DNA of 64,000 nt from Streptomyces sp. TN58 (GTDB lineage: Bacteria > Actinomycetota > Actinomycetes > Streptomycetales > Streptomycetaceae), in contig NZ_CP018870.1 in assembly GCF_001941845.1 (NCBI RefSeq), forward strand, positions 806,001-870,000, written 5' to 3'. Position numbers and translations under genes: made by a program. Below the pieces are notes generated by a model. It was not told the origin of the DNA, ran no database searches, and was given only the letters and a program-made list of their open reading frames with translations. The stretch's first letter is position 1. Every line of letters begins with the position of its first letter. Positions 43,207 to 52,438 of this stretch are shown here, one piece after another.

Positions 43207-44121
43207 ATGAGCTCCCCCACTGGCCCCGCAAACGGCCTGCCCGTACGAATGCCGCGACCCCGCCCGACCGGACGGCACCGCCGGCCCGAGCCCGCGGCTG
43301 CGCCCGAGGGCGCGCCCGCGCTGGTGCTCGCCGTGCCCGGTGCGCCCTCGGCCGCCTCGCGGGGGCTCGCGGAAGAGATCATCAGCATCGGCCGCTCCGA
43401 GCTGCCGGGCCTCGACGCCCGCATCGGCTTCCTGGAGGGTGACGACGCGTCCGAGTTCCCGTCGCTGTCCGGCGTGCTGAGCGCCGTCGCGGCCGACCGG
43501 ACCGCGCGTGCGGAGTTCGCGCGCGCCGCCGGCCACGAGGTCCCCGAGCAGACCGGTCCGGACGCCGTGGTCGTCCCGCTGCTGGCCGGCCCGGACAGCG
43601 ACCTGCTGCGCCGGATGCGCCAGGCGCTGATGGACTCCTCCGCCGCCGCCGAACTGGCCGACGTCCTCGGCCCGCACCCGCTGCTGGCCGAAGGCCTGCA
43701 CGTGCGCCTCTCCGAGGCCGGTCTGGCCCGCGCCGACCGCGCCCGCCTCTTCACCGTGACCACCGCCGCCGACGGCATCGTCCTGGCCACCACCGGTGGC
43801 GAGGAGGCCGTCCAGGCCGCCGGGATCACCGGCATGCTGCTCGCCGCCCGGCTCGCCGTGCCCGTCCAGGCCGCCGCGCTGGACCAGGAGGGCTCGGTGG
43901 CCGCCGTCGCCGAGCAGCTGCGCCGCGAGGGCTCCACGCAGCTCGCGCTCGCCCCGTACCTGATCGGCCCGGAGGCCGCGGACGGGCTGCTGGACACCGC
44001 GTGCAAGGAGGCGGACTGCGCCACCGCCGAGGTGCTCGGTGCCTACCCGGCGCTCGGCAAGCTGGCCGTCGCGCAGTACACGGCGGCTCTGGGCATCCCC
44101 CAGAGCGCCCCCGCGCACTGA
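43207..44121 (+). CDS. CbiX/sirohydrochlorin chelatase-like protein
   Basis: A 304-residue protein whose residues 35-300 look like the duplicated chelatase fold of streptomycete CbiX-like proteins. Segments include APALVLAVPGAPSAASRGLAEEI, DAVVVPLLAGPDSDLLRRM, HVRLSEAGLARADRARLF and TQLALAPYLIGPEA, each resembling the HGS/VPLFL pattern of the family, but the N-terminal metal-ligand His is replaced (VPGAPS). It may be a diverged or non-catalytic member. A 40-residue disordered leader precedes the domain. Not next to siroheme genes. Family assignment moderate. Confidence 0.5.
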   Translation: MSSPTGPANGLPVRMPRPRPTGRHRRPEPAAAPEGAPALVLAVPGAPSAASRGLAEEIISIGRSELPGLDARIGFLEGDDASEFPSLSGVLSAVAADRTARAEFARAAGHEVPEQTGPDAVVVPLLAGPDSDLLRRMRQALMDSSAAAELADVLGPHPLLAEGLHVRLSEAGLARADRARLFTVTTAADGIVLATTGGEEAVQAAGITGMLLAARLAVPVQAAALDQEGSVAAVAEQLRREGSTQLALAPYLIGPEAADGLLDTACKEADCATAEVLGAYPALGKLAVAQYTAALGIPQSAPAH

Positions 44122-44134
44122 TCCGCAGCCCGAC

Positions 44135-44194
44135 ACGTCGCGAAGGCCCCCGCGGCCCCGGTTTCCCCGGGAGCCGCGGGGGCCTTCGCGACGT
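44135..44194. terminator. Very strong hairpin terminator
   Basis: A perfect 22-base stem (44135-44156 with 44173-44194) with an extra inner CCCGG/CCGGG stem, 13 bases after the CbiX-like stop codon. Distinct from the element that starts at 44244. Confidence 0.85.
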
Positions 44195-44243
44195 ATGGGC
44201 CTGGGCCCCTCGGGGGTGTCCGGCGGATCAGGGGCGGACACCC

Positions 44244-44412
44244 CTAGGGGCTGTATCGAGTTGCCCCGTGGAGCAAGGAGCGGCGTTCGGTGCGTGCCCT
44301 CGGCGTGCGGGACGAATGTCCTCGTAGCGGAGCTACCAGGACATTCGGCTCGTGCGCCGAGGGTGCGTGCCGGGCGTCGCGACGCCGCGGGGCAACTCGA
44401 TACAGCCCCTAA
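44244..44412. repeat. Palindromic element, long copy (B)
   Basis: A 169-bp sequence that folds almost end to end. Terminal arms of 24-25 bases (44244-44268 and 44388-44412, last base mismatched) share the core TGTATCGAGTTGCC with copy A at 31104. Inside are paired blocks CCCTCGGCG/CGCCGAGGG (44297, 44355), CGAATGTCCT/AGGACATTCG (44313, 44338) and GTAGC/GCTAC. No open frame of note. The CTAG-type right end supplies the stop codon of the lactonase gene. The structure is MITE-like. Confidence 0.8.
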
Positions 44413-45476
44413 GCCTCCAGGACCACACAGGTGGCGGCCGGTACGGGCAGCGAGCCCGCCCGCCGCGGCCGGCCGGTCAGCGGGTCCACGTCGAACCAGG
44501 TGACGTCGCCCGAGTGCTCGTTGGCCGCGTAGAGGCGGCTCCCCGCGGCGTTGACGGCGAGGTCCCGGGGCCACGCGCCGCCGCAGTCCACCGCACCGGC
44601 CGGCCGCGGCCTTTCCGGCCCGTCGGCGAGCGAGAGCGTGACGATCACGTCCGCCCCGCGGACGGCCGCCCAGAGGAACCGGCCGTCGGGCGACGCCACG
44701 ATCGCCGACGGATACACCCGTGCGGCGCCTGAGGTGCCCGAGGGGGCGACCGGGACCTCGTGGACCGGTTCCAGGTGTCCCGATGCGCCGTTCCAGCGGC
44801 AGACGGTCACCTGCGGCTCCAGCTCGTGCAGGACGTAGACGGTCCCGCCCTCCGGATGGAAGACCAGGTGGCGGGGCCCGGTCCCGGCGCGCAGCGGCGT
44901 CTCGGAGTGCACCCGCAGCCCGCCCGTGTCCACGTCCGGCACGCAGACCCGTACCGAGTCGGTGCCGAGGTCCACGCCGAGCACCCAGCGGCCGGCCGGG
45001 TCGGGCAGCACCTGGTGGGCGTGCGGACCCGCCTGCCGCGCGGTGTCGGGGCCGGAGCCCCGGTGCGGGAGGACGCGGGCCGGGCCGGCCGGGCTGCCGT
45101 CGGCGGCCAGCTCGATGCTGCTGACGCTGCCCGAGGTGTAGTTGGCGGTGAACAGGCGGCGGCCCGCGACGCTGACATGGGTGGGTCCAGAGCCGCCGAC
45201 GCGCACGGGGGCGCCCAGCGGGGCGAGGCCCCCGGCGGTGGCCCGGAAGGCCGTGACCTCGCCCCGCTCGGTCTCGCTCACCGCGTACAGCACGCCGGTG
45301 TCCCGGGCCAGGGCGAGGTACGACGGATCCTCGGCGGTGGCGACCGAGAGCGGGGTCAGCGCCCCGGTCTTCGGATCCACGGTCGCGATGGTCACACCGC
45401 GGCCGCCCCCCGAGGTGAAGGAGCCGATGTAGGCCCGGTGTTCGCCGCTTCGGTCCGTGCTGTCAGCGCCGCCCAC
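44409..45476 (-). CDS. Lactonase-family seven-bladed beta-propeller protein
   Basis: The 355-residue protein matches the YbhE/6-phosphogluconolactonase-like lactonase family: AYIGSFTSGGGRGVTIATVD at the N-terminus, ANYTSGSVSSIEL, GPHAHQVLPDPAGRWVLGVDLGTD (conserved His and Asp region) and ARVYPSAIVASPDGRFLWAAVRG. No signal peptide. It should hydrolyse a sugar or carboxy lactone in the cytoplasm; 6-phosphogluconolactone is only one possibility. Its TAG stop is the edge of repeat copy B. It lies in the same orientation as and 55 bases from the nitric oxide synthase gene upstream. Confidence 0.85.
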   Translation of the reverse strand: MGGADSTDRSGEHRAYIGSFTSGGGRGVTIATVDPKTGALTPLSVATAEDPSYLALARDTGVLYAVSETERGEVTAFRATAGGLAPLGAPVRVGGSGPTHVSVAGRRLFTANYTSGSVSSIELAADGSPAGPARVLPHRGSGPDTARQAGPHAHQVLPDPAGRWVLGVDLGTDSVRVCVPDVDTGGLRVHSETPLRAGTGPRHLVFHPEGGTVYVLHELEPQVTVCRWNGASGHLEPVHEVPVAPSGTSGAARVYPSAIVASPDGRFLWAAVRGADVIVTLSLADGPERPRPAGAVDCGGAWPRDLAVNAAGSRLYAANEHSGDVTWFDVDPLTGRPRRAGSLPVPAATCVVLEA

Positions 45477-45531
45477 AGGAAACCCCTCTCACCGCCGTCG
45501 GATCCGTCCGGAGCCGACGGTAACAGAAGGT

Positions 45532-46668
45532 CTAGACCAAATCCCGTCCCTGGGCCCGATCCCGCGCGCCGGGGTGGTGGACGTAGGCCGTACTGCTGGG
45601 CCGGTCCTGGTAGGTGCGGTGGAAGACGGGGGTGGCGGAACCGGAGATCGGCGGCACGATCCAGGACCAGTCCGCGCCCACCTCACGACCCTTGCGCTCC
45701 TCCCGTTCCAGGTGGGAGAGGAAGCGCCGGGATTCGCTGTGGTGGTCGGCGATGGTGACCCCGGCGCGGTCGAAGGAGTGCAGGACCGCCCGGTTGAGCT
45801 CGACGAGGGCGCGGTCCTTCCACAGGGAGCGGTCGCTGGTGGTGTCCAGGCCCAGGCGTCGGGCGACGGCGGGCAGGAGGTTGTAGCGGTCGGTGTCGGC
45901 GAGGTTGCGTGCGCCGATCTCCGTGCCCATGTACCAGCCGTTGAAGGGGGCGGCCGGGTAGTGGATGCCGCCGATCTCCAGGCACATGTTGGAGATGGCG
46001 GGTACGGCGTGCCAGCGCAGGCCCCAGTCGGACCAGCCGGCGCCGTCGGGGTGGTCGATCGGCACCTCCAGGACGGCGTCAGCGGGGGTGTCGAACCAGC
46101 GGGGTTTGTCGTCGACTCCCTGGACCACCAGCGGGAGCAGGTCGAAGGGGGTGCCGGCGCCGCCGGACCAGCCGAGCTGGAGCAGGGCCTCCGTCAGCGG
46201 GGCGTTGCGGGCGTCGCCGACGGTTATGGAGGGGTGGTCGCCGTAGCCGGCGTATCTGACGAGCTGCTCGCTCCAGATCACCGGCCCCGCCCGGTCCGGG
46301 GTCCCGGGGGCGAAAACCGTGATGGTGGGCCTGACACGGCCGCCGTTCGTCGCCTCGCGCAGGTGCTCGAAGCACTCTGCGGCGATCGCGTCGGCGTCGG
46401 TGAGCCCGCGGCGGTCGCGGACCCGCAGCGAGTTCCAGTAGAGCCTGCCTATGCAGCGGTTGCTGTTGCGCCAGGCCACGCGCGCTCCGTGGACCAGCTC
46501 GGCGGGCGTGTGCACATAGGTTCCGGTGTCGGCGAGCTCTGCCCTCACGGCGGCGAGCCGGGCGCGGGGATCACCCGCGCCGGCGTTCTCCCGGTGGAAG
46601 AGTCGGATGAACTCCTCGGCCGCCTGCCACACCTGCGCGGTGGTGGAGCGCTGTTGAAGGATTTCCAT
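45532..46668 (-). CDS. nos: Bacterial nitric oxide synthase, oxygenase domain
   Basis: A 378-residue protein with the NOS oxygenase fold and no reductase domain. It carries the heme-thiolate signature WRNSNRCIGR with the axial Cys at 72, the substrate-binding VPAISNMCLEIGGIHYPAAPFNGWYMGTEI region (read here in parts: ISNMCLEIGG and FNGWYMGTEIGARN) and the tetrahydrobiopterin-side WSWIVPPISGSATPVFH (WSWIVPP). It oxidises L-arginine to NO and citrulline using a cellular flavodoxin or ferredoxin reductase. Only some streptomycetes carry nos; it feeds thaxtomin nitration in pathogens, but no txt gene is present here. Confidence 0.94.
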   Translation of the reverse strand: MEILQQRSTTAQVWQAAEEFIRLFHRENAGAGDPRARLAAVRAELADTGTYVHTPAELVHGARVAWRNSNRCIGRLYWNSLRVRDRRGLTDADAIAAECFEHLREATNGGRVRPTITVFAPGTPDRAGPVIWSEQLVRYAGYGDHPSITVGDARNAPLTEALLQLGWSGGAGTPFDLLPLVVQGVDDKPRWFDTPADAVLEVPIDHPDGAGWSDWGLRWHAVPAISNMCLEIGGIHYPAAPFNGWYMGTEIGARNLADTDRYNLLPAVARRLGLDTTSDRSLWKDRALVELNRAVLHSFDRAGVTIADHHSESRRFLSHLEREERKGREVGADWSWIVPPISGSATPVFHRTYQDRPSSTAYVHHPGARDRAQGRDLV

Positions 46669-46943
46669 TCCGGCGGGTTACCCCCTGTCCGACCAGATCC
46701 ACCCTGTACGTGCCGGATGAATGTGCAGTAAACAAATACCCGTTGTACCTGCCGCAGGTCAGCGGCGTACGGCGTGAGCTCCCAGAACACTCCTCCGGGT
46801 GATCCTCGTGGATCGGGCTGCGGGAGGGGGCGTGAAGGCGTACGATCCGGCGCATTCGGTGAGGTGACGGGGCGTCGGGCACACCGCGCGCGGTCAGCGG
46901 GTCGGCATGTCGGCGCGGGCCGGCGCGGGCGGGGTTCCGGGAG

Positions 46944-47531
46944 TCAGCGGCAGGGGCGGCTCATGAACAGGGCCCGCTCGCCCGCCGAGGGCGTGCCGCC
47001 GTAGAGGTCCGTGTCGAGGCCGCACAGGGTGAATCCCATGCGCCGGTAGGCGTGCACGGCGGGGGCGTTGACCGAGCTGACCTCCAACCAGAGGTGTTCC
47101 GCGCCCCGTTCACGGGCGAAGTCGGCGGCACGCTCCATCAGGGCGCTGCCGATCCCCCGGCCCCGGTGGCCGGGCGCGACCGCGATGTCCTCGATGGTCA
47201 GCCGCCGGTTCCAGGCGGCGTAGCCGAGGGCGGCGAACCCGCACAGCTCGCCGCCGTCGAGGGCCACGAAGGTGCGCGTGTCCGCGTCCACGTCGGGCCC
47301 CCGGGCGCCGGCGCACCCCTGCTCGCCGTGCTCCTCGGGCGGGAACACCTTGTACAGGGGCGGGTCGACGGGGACTTCGCGGAGCAGGAACCCCCAGCCG
47401 TCGCCGGAGGCGTCCACCTCGAAGACGGTGGGGGTGGTGAAGGAGCTGTCCAGGGCCTCGATGGCGCCGGCGTCCTCGGGGCGGGCGAGGCGGTAGACGA
47501 CTGCGCCGCCCGGGCCGTGTGGGGTGGTCAT
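46944..47531 (-). CDS. Streptothricin/nourseothricin N-acetyltransferase-like GNAT
   Basis: The 195-residue GNAT strongly resembles the nourseothricin acetyltransferase (Nat/Stat) family: AIEALDSSFTTPTVFEV, LREVPVDPPLYKVFP, AWNRRLTIEDIAVAPGHRG, the acetyl-CoA loop HRGRGIGSALMERA and the terminal YRRMGFTLCGLDTDLYGGTP all have near counterparts in those resistance enzymes as I remember them. It should acetylate the beta-lysine amine of streptothricins. An acidic, poorly conserved insert lies at residues 75-92. No streptothricin genes are in the window. Divergent from the HelR helicase gene. Confidence 0.88.
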   Translation of the reverse strand: MTTPHGPGGAVVYRLARPEDAGAIEALDSSFTTPTVFEVDASGDGWGFLLREVPVDPPLYKVFPPEEHGEQGCAGARGPDVDADTRTFVALDGGELCGFAALGYAAWNRRLTIEDIAVAPGHRGRGIGSALMERAADFARERGAEHLWLEVSSVNAPAVHAYRRMGFTLCGLDTDLYGGTPSAGERALFMSRPCR

Positions 47532-47670
47532 GGAATCCACCGTACGCAAAAAATCCCCCGGCCGAATTCGCTGCCGAGGGAGGAGAAGGCGTATATTGAA
47601 CAGTTCGCGACTTCCTCTTCAAGGAGGGCGCGAAAGCTTACGAGGACACTGTATCGCGGCGGGAGTGCAA

Positions 47671-49968
47671 TTGTCAACCGAGGAATTCCGGAAAGAGCAG
47701 CAATTCGTCACCGATCTCTATCGGCGCCTCGACGACCTGCGCGACCAGGCCGAACACGCGGTCGAAGGGGCCTTGCGGGACGTGGGAACCGGATTTCAGG
47801 CGCGCCTGGAGCGCGACGTCCTGGTGGCCGAGCAGTCCGGTCTCCTGTCCGCCCTGAATGCCGGGGAGAACGGCCTGTGTTTCGGGCGCCTGGAGTTCTC
47901 CGACGGCGGCGACCACCACATCGGCCGCATCGGGATCCGCGCCGACGACACCGAACGCACACCGCTGGTCCTGGACTGGCGGGCCGAGGTCGCCCGCCCC
48001 TTCTACCTGGCCACCGGACACACCCCCATGGGGCTGCGCCGCCGCCGGCACATCAGCAGCCGGGGCCGGGTGGTCACCGCCCTGCACGACGAGATCCTCG
48101 ACCTGGCCGACGCGGAGCGCACGGGCCACGAGGGCGCCGACGCGGACGCGGTGCTGCTGGCCGCGCTGGACGCCGCCCGGACCGGCCGCATGCACGACAT
48201 CGTGCGGACCATCCAGGCCGAGCAGGACCGGGTCATCCGCTCCACGCACCGCGGGGTGCTGGTCGTCGAGGGCGGGCCCGGCACCGGCAAGACCGCGGTC
48301 GCCCTGCACCGTGCCGCGTACCTGCTGTACGCCCACCGGGAGCTGCTCGCCAAGCGCGGGGTGCTGATCGTCGGGCCGGGCCCGGCCTTCCTGGGCTACA
48401 TCGGCGGGGTGCTCCCGGCGCTCGGCGAGACGGGCGTGCTGCTGTCCACGCCGGGCGAGCTGTTCCCCGGTGTCCACGCCACCGCCGCCGAACGCCCCGG
48501 GGCCGCCGCGGTCAAGGGCCGTGCCTCGATGGCGCGGGTCCTCGCCCGGGTCGTGGCCGACCGGCAGCGGCTGCCGGAACACGTGCCGGCGGACAGCGGC
48601 GAGGAGTACGACACCGTCCCCGAGGCGGCGCTGGAGATCGACCACGACGACTACGGGACCCTGCTGCTGGACCGCACGATGGCCCACGAGGCGCGGGACC
48701 GGGCCCGGGCCACCGGGCTGCCGCACAACCAGGCGCGACCCGTCTTCGCCTTCGGGATCATCGACGCGCTCACCGCGCAGCTCGCCGACCGGCTGGGCGC
48801 CGATCCGTACGGCGGTCCGAACCTGCTCGGCCCGGACGACGTCGCCCAGCTGGGCAAGGAGATCGCGACGAGCCGCGCCGTGCACGCGGCCATCGACTCG
48901 CTGTGGCCCTCCCTCACCCCGCAGCGGCTGATCGCCGACTTCCTGGCGGATCCCACGCACCTGCCCGCGGACGAGGCCCGGCTGATCCGCCGAGCGCCGT
49001 CGGCCCGGCCGGAGTGGACCCCGGCGGACGTACCGCTCCTGGACGAGGCCGCCGAGCTGCTCGGCGAGGACGACAGCGCGCTGCGGGCCGCCGAGGAGCG
49101 GCAGCGGCAGCGGCGCATCGCGTACGCGCAAGGGGTGCTGGACGTGTCCGCGGGCTCGCAGTCGTACGAGTTCGAGGACGAGGAGAACGAGTACCTGGCG
49201 GCGCACGACATCATCGACGCCGAGCGGATGGCGGAGCGGCACGAGGAGGCCGACCACCGCAGCACCGCCGAGCGTGCCGCGGCCGACCGCACGTGGGCCT
49301 TCGGGCACGTCATCGTGGACGAGGCGCAGGAGCTGTCGGAGATGGCGTGGCGGCTGCTGATGCGGCGCTGCCCGACCCGTTCGATGACGCTGGTCGGGGA
49401 TCCGGCGCAGACCGGCGACGAGGCGGGCTGCGGGTCCTGGGAGCGGATCCTGGCGCCGTACGTGGGCGAGCGCTGGGATCTGGTCCGCCTGGGCGTCAAC
49501 TACCGCACCCCGGCCGAGATCATGGAGGTGGCGGCGGCCGTGCTGCGCGAACGCGATCCCGGCTTCGAGCCGCCGCGGTCGGTGCGGTCCACCGGGGTGC
49601 GGCCGTGGGCGCGGGAGGCGGTGGACCTCGCCGGGGCGGTCGCGGAGGCCGTGGAGCGGGACCGGCCGGCCGAGGGGCGGCTCGCGGTGATCGCGCCGCG
49701 GGAGCGGCACGCGGCGCTGGCGGCGGTGCTGCCGGGGGTGCGGGAGGGCGCGGAGCCCGATCTGACCCGGGAGGTCGTCCTGCTGGATCCGCGGCAGGCC
49801 AAGGGGCTGGAGTTCGACACGGTGATCGTGGTGGAGCCGGCGGAGTTCGGGCCGAGCGACCTGTACGTGGCGCTGACCCGGGCCACCCAGGCCCTGGGGG
49901 TGGTGCACAGCCCCGGCCGGCTGCCCGCGGAGCGGACGCCGGCCTGGGGTGCTCTGCTCAGGCGCTGA
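47671..49968 (+). CDS. helR: RNA polymerase recycling motor ATPase HelR/HelD
   Basis: A 765-residue SF1 helicase of the HelD class: N-terminal coiled arm (STEEFRKEQQFVTDLYRRLD), Walker A VEGGPGTGKTAVALHRAAYL at about 200, a long clade-specific insert, Walker B HVIVDEAQELSEM, and C-terminal LTRATQALGVVHSPGRLP. HelR removes stalled or rifamycin-bound RNA polymerase from DNA, and in Streptomyces gives rifampin tolerance. TTG 47671 fits GGGAG six bases upstream and the family N-terminus. Divergent from the acetyltransferase, with 139 bases between starts. Its stop overlaps the FUSC gene by 11 bases. Confidence 0.9.
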   Translation: MSTEEFRKEQQFVTDLYRRLDDLRDQAEHAVEGALRDVGTGFQARLERDVLVAEQSGLLSALNAGENGLCFGRLEFSDGGDHHIGRIGIRADDTERTPLVLDWRAEVARPFYLATGHTPMGLRRRRHISSRGRVVTALHDEILDLADAERTGHEGADADAVLLAALDAARTGRMHDIVRTIQAEQDRVIRSTHRGVLVVEGGPGTGKTAVALHRAAYLLYAHRELLAKRGVLIVGPGPAFLGYIGGVLPALGETGVLLSTPGELFPGVHATAAERPGAAAVKGRASMARVLARVVADRQRLPEHVPADSGEEYDTVPEAALEIDHDDYGTLLLDRTMAHEARDRARATGLPHNQARPVFAFGIIDALTAQLADRLGADPYGGPNLLGPDDVAQLGKEIATSRAVHAAIDSLWPSLTPQRLIADFLADPTHLPADEARLIRRAPSARPEWTPADVPLLDEAAELLGEDDSALRAAEERQRQRRIAYAQGVLDVSAGSQSYEFEDEENEYLAAHDIIDAERMAERHEEADHRSTAERAAADRTWAFGHVIVDEAQELSEMAWRLLMRRCPTRSMTLVGDPAQTGDEAGCGSWERILAPYVGERWDLVRLGVNYRTPAEIMEVAAAVLRERDPGFEPPRSVRSTGVRPWAREAVDLAGAVAEAVERDRPAEGRLAVIAPRERHAALAAVLPGVREGAEPDLTREVVLLDPRQAKGLEFDTVIVVEPAEFGPSDLYVALTRATQALGVVHSPGRLPAERTPAWGALLRR

Positions 49969-51469
49969 TGACGAAGGGCGCCTTGGGGTCGCTGCCCAGC
50001 GGGGTGGCGAGCTCGGTGAGCGCCCGCTCCAGGCCCTGGAGGTGGGCGAGCGCGGGCTCTGCGGTGCCGGCGGGCGGGGCGGTGGCCTGCGTGGCCGCGG
50101 GTCCTTCGAGTTCCCGCTCGCCCGCGGTCAGGGCCTGTACCGCCGCCTCCACGCGCCAGCAGGCGGCGGCGAGGCGGGCGTCGTGGCCGGCGTCCGGGTG
50201 GGCGGCGACGGCCACCAGGCCGCGCACCTCGCGGGCGCAGTCGTCCAGCAGGGCGATGACCTGGCCGGCGCGGGCCTTGCGGGCCCGGAACGGGCTGAGC
50301 GGGTGGACCAGCGGTGCGAGCGCCATCCGGACCCGGGCCAGCAGGGTCTCCAGCTCGGCGGCGTGCGGGGCGGGGTCCGCCGCCGGGGAGCCGGCGAGGC
50401 GGGCGGTGGCCTGGGCGGTGGCGGCGTGCACGCAGTGCAGGGCGCGCTGGATCCACGCGTCGTTCGTGGCGTGGGTGGTGACCGGCAGGACGAGGACCAC
50501 GGCGAGCGCGGCGCACACGGCGCCGACGGCCGTCTCCTCCAGGCGGAGTACGAGCAGGCCGGGGTCCAGCACACCGAGCAGGCCGTAGAGCAGCCCGGCC
50601 ATCAGCGTCACCGCGAGGATCATCCAGCTGTACGAGACGGCTGCCGTGTAGAAGATCCCGAAGACGCAGGCGGCGACGAGGAGGGCGGTGGGCAGGGGTG
50701 CGCCGTCCAGCGGGATGGCGATCAGTACGCCCGCGGCCACGCCGACGACGGTGCCCAGGACCCGGCGGAAGCCTCGGACCAGGGTCTCGCCGCGGGAGGC
50801 GGTGTTGACGAAGATCCACCAGGCGGTGCCGACGGCCCAGTACCAGCGGTCCTCGGAGAGCAGTTGGCCGACGGCGAGGGCGACGGCGCAGGCGGCGGTC
50901 GCCTGGACGGCCTGGCGGGTGGTGTGCCGGGCCAGGCCGCGGCCGGGCAGGGGCGCGGGGGCGGCGGGCGGCGGGGTGCGCCGCTCGATGGGCCAGAGCA
51001 GGAACCGCACGGCGGCGGAGGCGGCCAGGGCCAGGCCGACGGCGGCGTACAGCTCGGGGAGTTGGGCGGGCAGCGCGTGCAGGAACTGCGTGATGAAGAA
51101 GTTCATGAACGCGAAGATGCCGAGCGCGTGTCCGCGCGGACCCCAGCGGCGGGCGTAGACCCCGCAGAAGACGACGAGCACGAAGGCGGCGTCCCGGAGG
51201 GGCGTCACCCCGTGCAGGGCGGTGGCCAGGGCCAGGACCGGGAATCCGGCCGCGGGCAGCAGTGCGGTGGTGACGGTCTGGCGGCGCACGGTCGGGTCGG
51301 TGACGGTGAAGAGTGCGAGCAGTGCCGCGAGGCCGCCGGTGATGGAGGCGGTCAGGGAGAGGCCGCACAGTTCGGCGAGGGCGACGGCGGCGGCGACGCC
51401 GATCACCGCGCGGGCCGAGGTCCTGAGCCTCAGACGCCCCGGATCCGGAGCTACGAACATCCTTTTCAC
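49958..51469 (-). CDS. FUSC-family membrane protein
   Basis: This 503-residue integral membrane protein has two sets of about five helices: residues 15-160 (AVIGVAAAVALAELCGLSLT onward) and 200-330 with the FUSC signature RWYWAVGTAWWIFVNTASRGETLVRG. A cytoplasmic helical tail follows. The family includes aromatic-acid efflux proteins (AaeB) and fusaric acid resistance pumps. Divergent from a MarR regulator 360 bases away, which suggests ligand-responsive efflux. GTG 51469 or ATG 51460 could start it. Its last 11 bases overlap the end of helR on the other strand. Confidence 0.85.
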   Translation of the reverse strand: MKRMFVAPDPGRLRLRTSARAVIGVAAAVALAELCGLSLTASITGGLAALLALFTVTDPTVRRQTVTTALLPAAGFPVLALATALHGVTPLRDAAFVLVVFCGVYARRWGPRGHALGIFAFMNFFITQFLHALPAQLPELYAAVGLALAASAAVRFLLWPIERRTPPPAAPAPLPGRGLARHTTRQAVQATAACAVALAVGQLLSEDRWYWAVGTAWWIFVNTASRGETLVRGFRRVLGTVVGVAAGVLIAIPLDGAPLPTALLVAACVFGIFYTAAVSYSWMILAVTLMAGLLYGLLGVLDPGLLVLRLEETAVGAVCAALAVVLVLPVTTHATNDAWIQRALHCVHAATAQATARLAGSPAADPAPHAAELETLLARVRMALAPLVHPLSPFRARKARAGQVIALLDDCAREVRGLVAVAAHPDAGHDARLAAACWRVEAAVQALTAGERELEGPAATQATAPPAGTAEPALAHLQGLERALTELATPLGSDPKAPFVISA

Positions 51470-51829
51470 AGCGGTGTGCCGCCCCCCTGCAGTGGTGCGC
51501 GCCGGGCCGGCGCCGCCCGGGGGTGGTGGGCGGCGGACGGGCACGGCGAAGGCGCCGCGCTCCGGATCCGGCCTCGTTGCCGTCCGGCGCTGCGCGGCGC
51601 CGTAAGTACATGGATAGGACACAGATAAGCACCTGGGGGCCCACTGGCTCAACTCGACGCCATGGGTCAGGGCCATTGGCCCAGCTACCGGCGAGTCGCG
51701 TCGGCCGTGCGTCTGCCAACGGACCAGTGCGGCCCCGGGTGTACGGTCCGGCGCCGTACGGCTCTCGTACGCGTGACCACGCGCTGTTATCGTGCAGCGA
51801 CCCGGAGGGCGTACGGAAGGGGACCGGCG

Positions 51830-52300
51830 TTGACGCGTACTGCGGAGTCCGGGGAGGCCGAGGCGTTCAGCCGGGCCGCCGTGGCCGTCTTCCGGCTGAA
51901 CGGCCGGTTCACCGCGGCCGTCGACCGGATGGCGCCGGCGTTCGGTCTGAGCGCTGCGCGCTGGCAGGTCCTCAGCACGGTGGCGGAGGAGCCCCTGTCG
52001 GTCTCGGAGGTGGCCCGGCGGGTGGGTACCACCCGGCAGAGCGTCCAGCGCATAGCCGATCTGCTCGTACGGCAGGGGCTGGCGGTCTACCTGGACAACC
52101 CGGCGCACCGGCGGGCGAAACTGCTCGCCGCCACCGAGCGGGGCGCGGCCGCGAAGCGGGAGATCGACTGCCGGCTGGCCGAAGCGGAGCGGCACCTGTG
52201 CGAGAGCCTGGGCGGCGAGGAGGAGGTGCGGCGAACGGCCGAGATCATTCGGGGGCTGTCGGGCGCGCTGGCCTCGGCCGGCAGCGGCGACTCTCCGTGA
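51830..52300 (+). CDS. MarR-family transcriptional regulator
   Basis: The 156-residue MarR protein has dimerisation helices at both ends and a winged HTH: LSAARWQVLSTVAEEPLSVSE (split LSVSEVARRVGTTRQSVQRIA for the recognition part), then wing AVYLDNPAHRRAKLLAATERG. TTG 51830 was chosen because GAAGGGGA lies six bases upstream and the upstream frame lacks family character. The 360-base gap to the divergent FUSC gene contains TCTCGTACGCGTGACC and no gene. It likely represses the FUSC pump until an aromatic ligand binds. Confidence 0.88.
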   Translation: MTRTAESGEAEAFSRAAVAVFRLNGRFTAAVDRMAPAFGLSAARWQVLSTVAEEPLSVSEVARRVGTTRQSVQRIADLLVRQGLAVYLDNPAHRRAKLLAATERGAAAKREIDCRLAEAERHLCESLGGEEEVRRTAEIIRGLSGALASAGSGDSP

Positions 52301-52438
52301 GGAGCCTGCTCGCCCCTACCGCTATACGGACAAGGTGGCCTGAAACCGCCGCTGTTTTTCCCAAGAGTTGACTGCACCGAGGAATCCTCTTTGCGGTACC
52401 GTTCGCGCCTGACGCGGGGTTTCAAGGCGGGGGGCCTG

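Noticed and set aside
47532..47670. A rifamycin-associated element upstream of helR
   Set aside because: I looked for its inverted repeat but saw no convincing match, and I cannot recall the consensus exactly enough to claim one.
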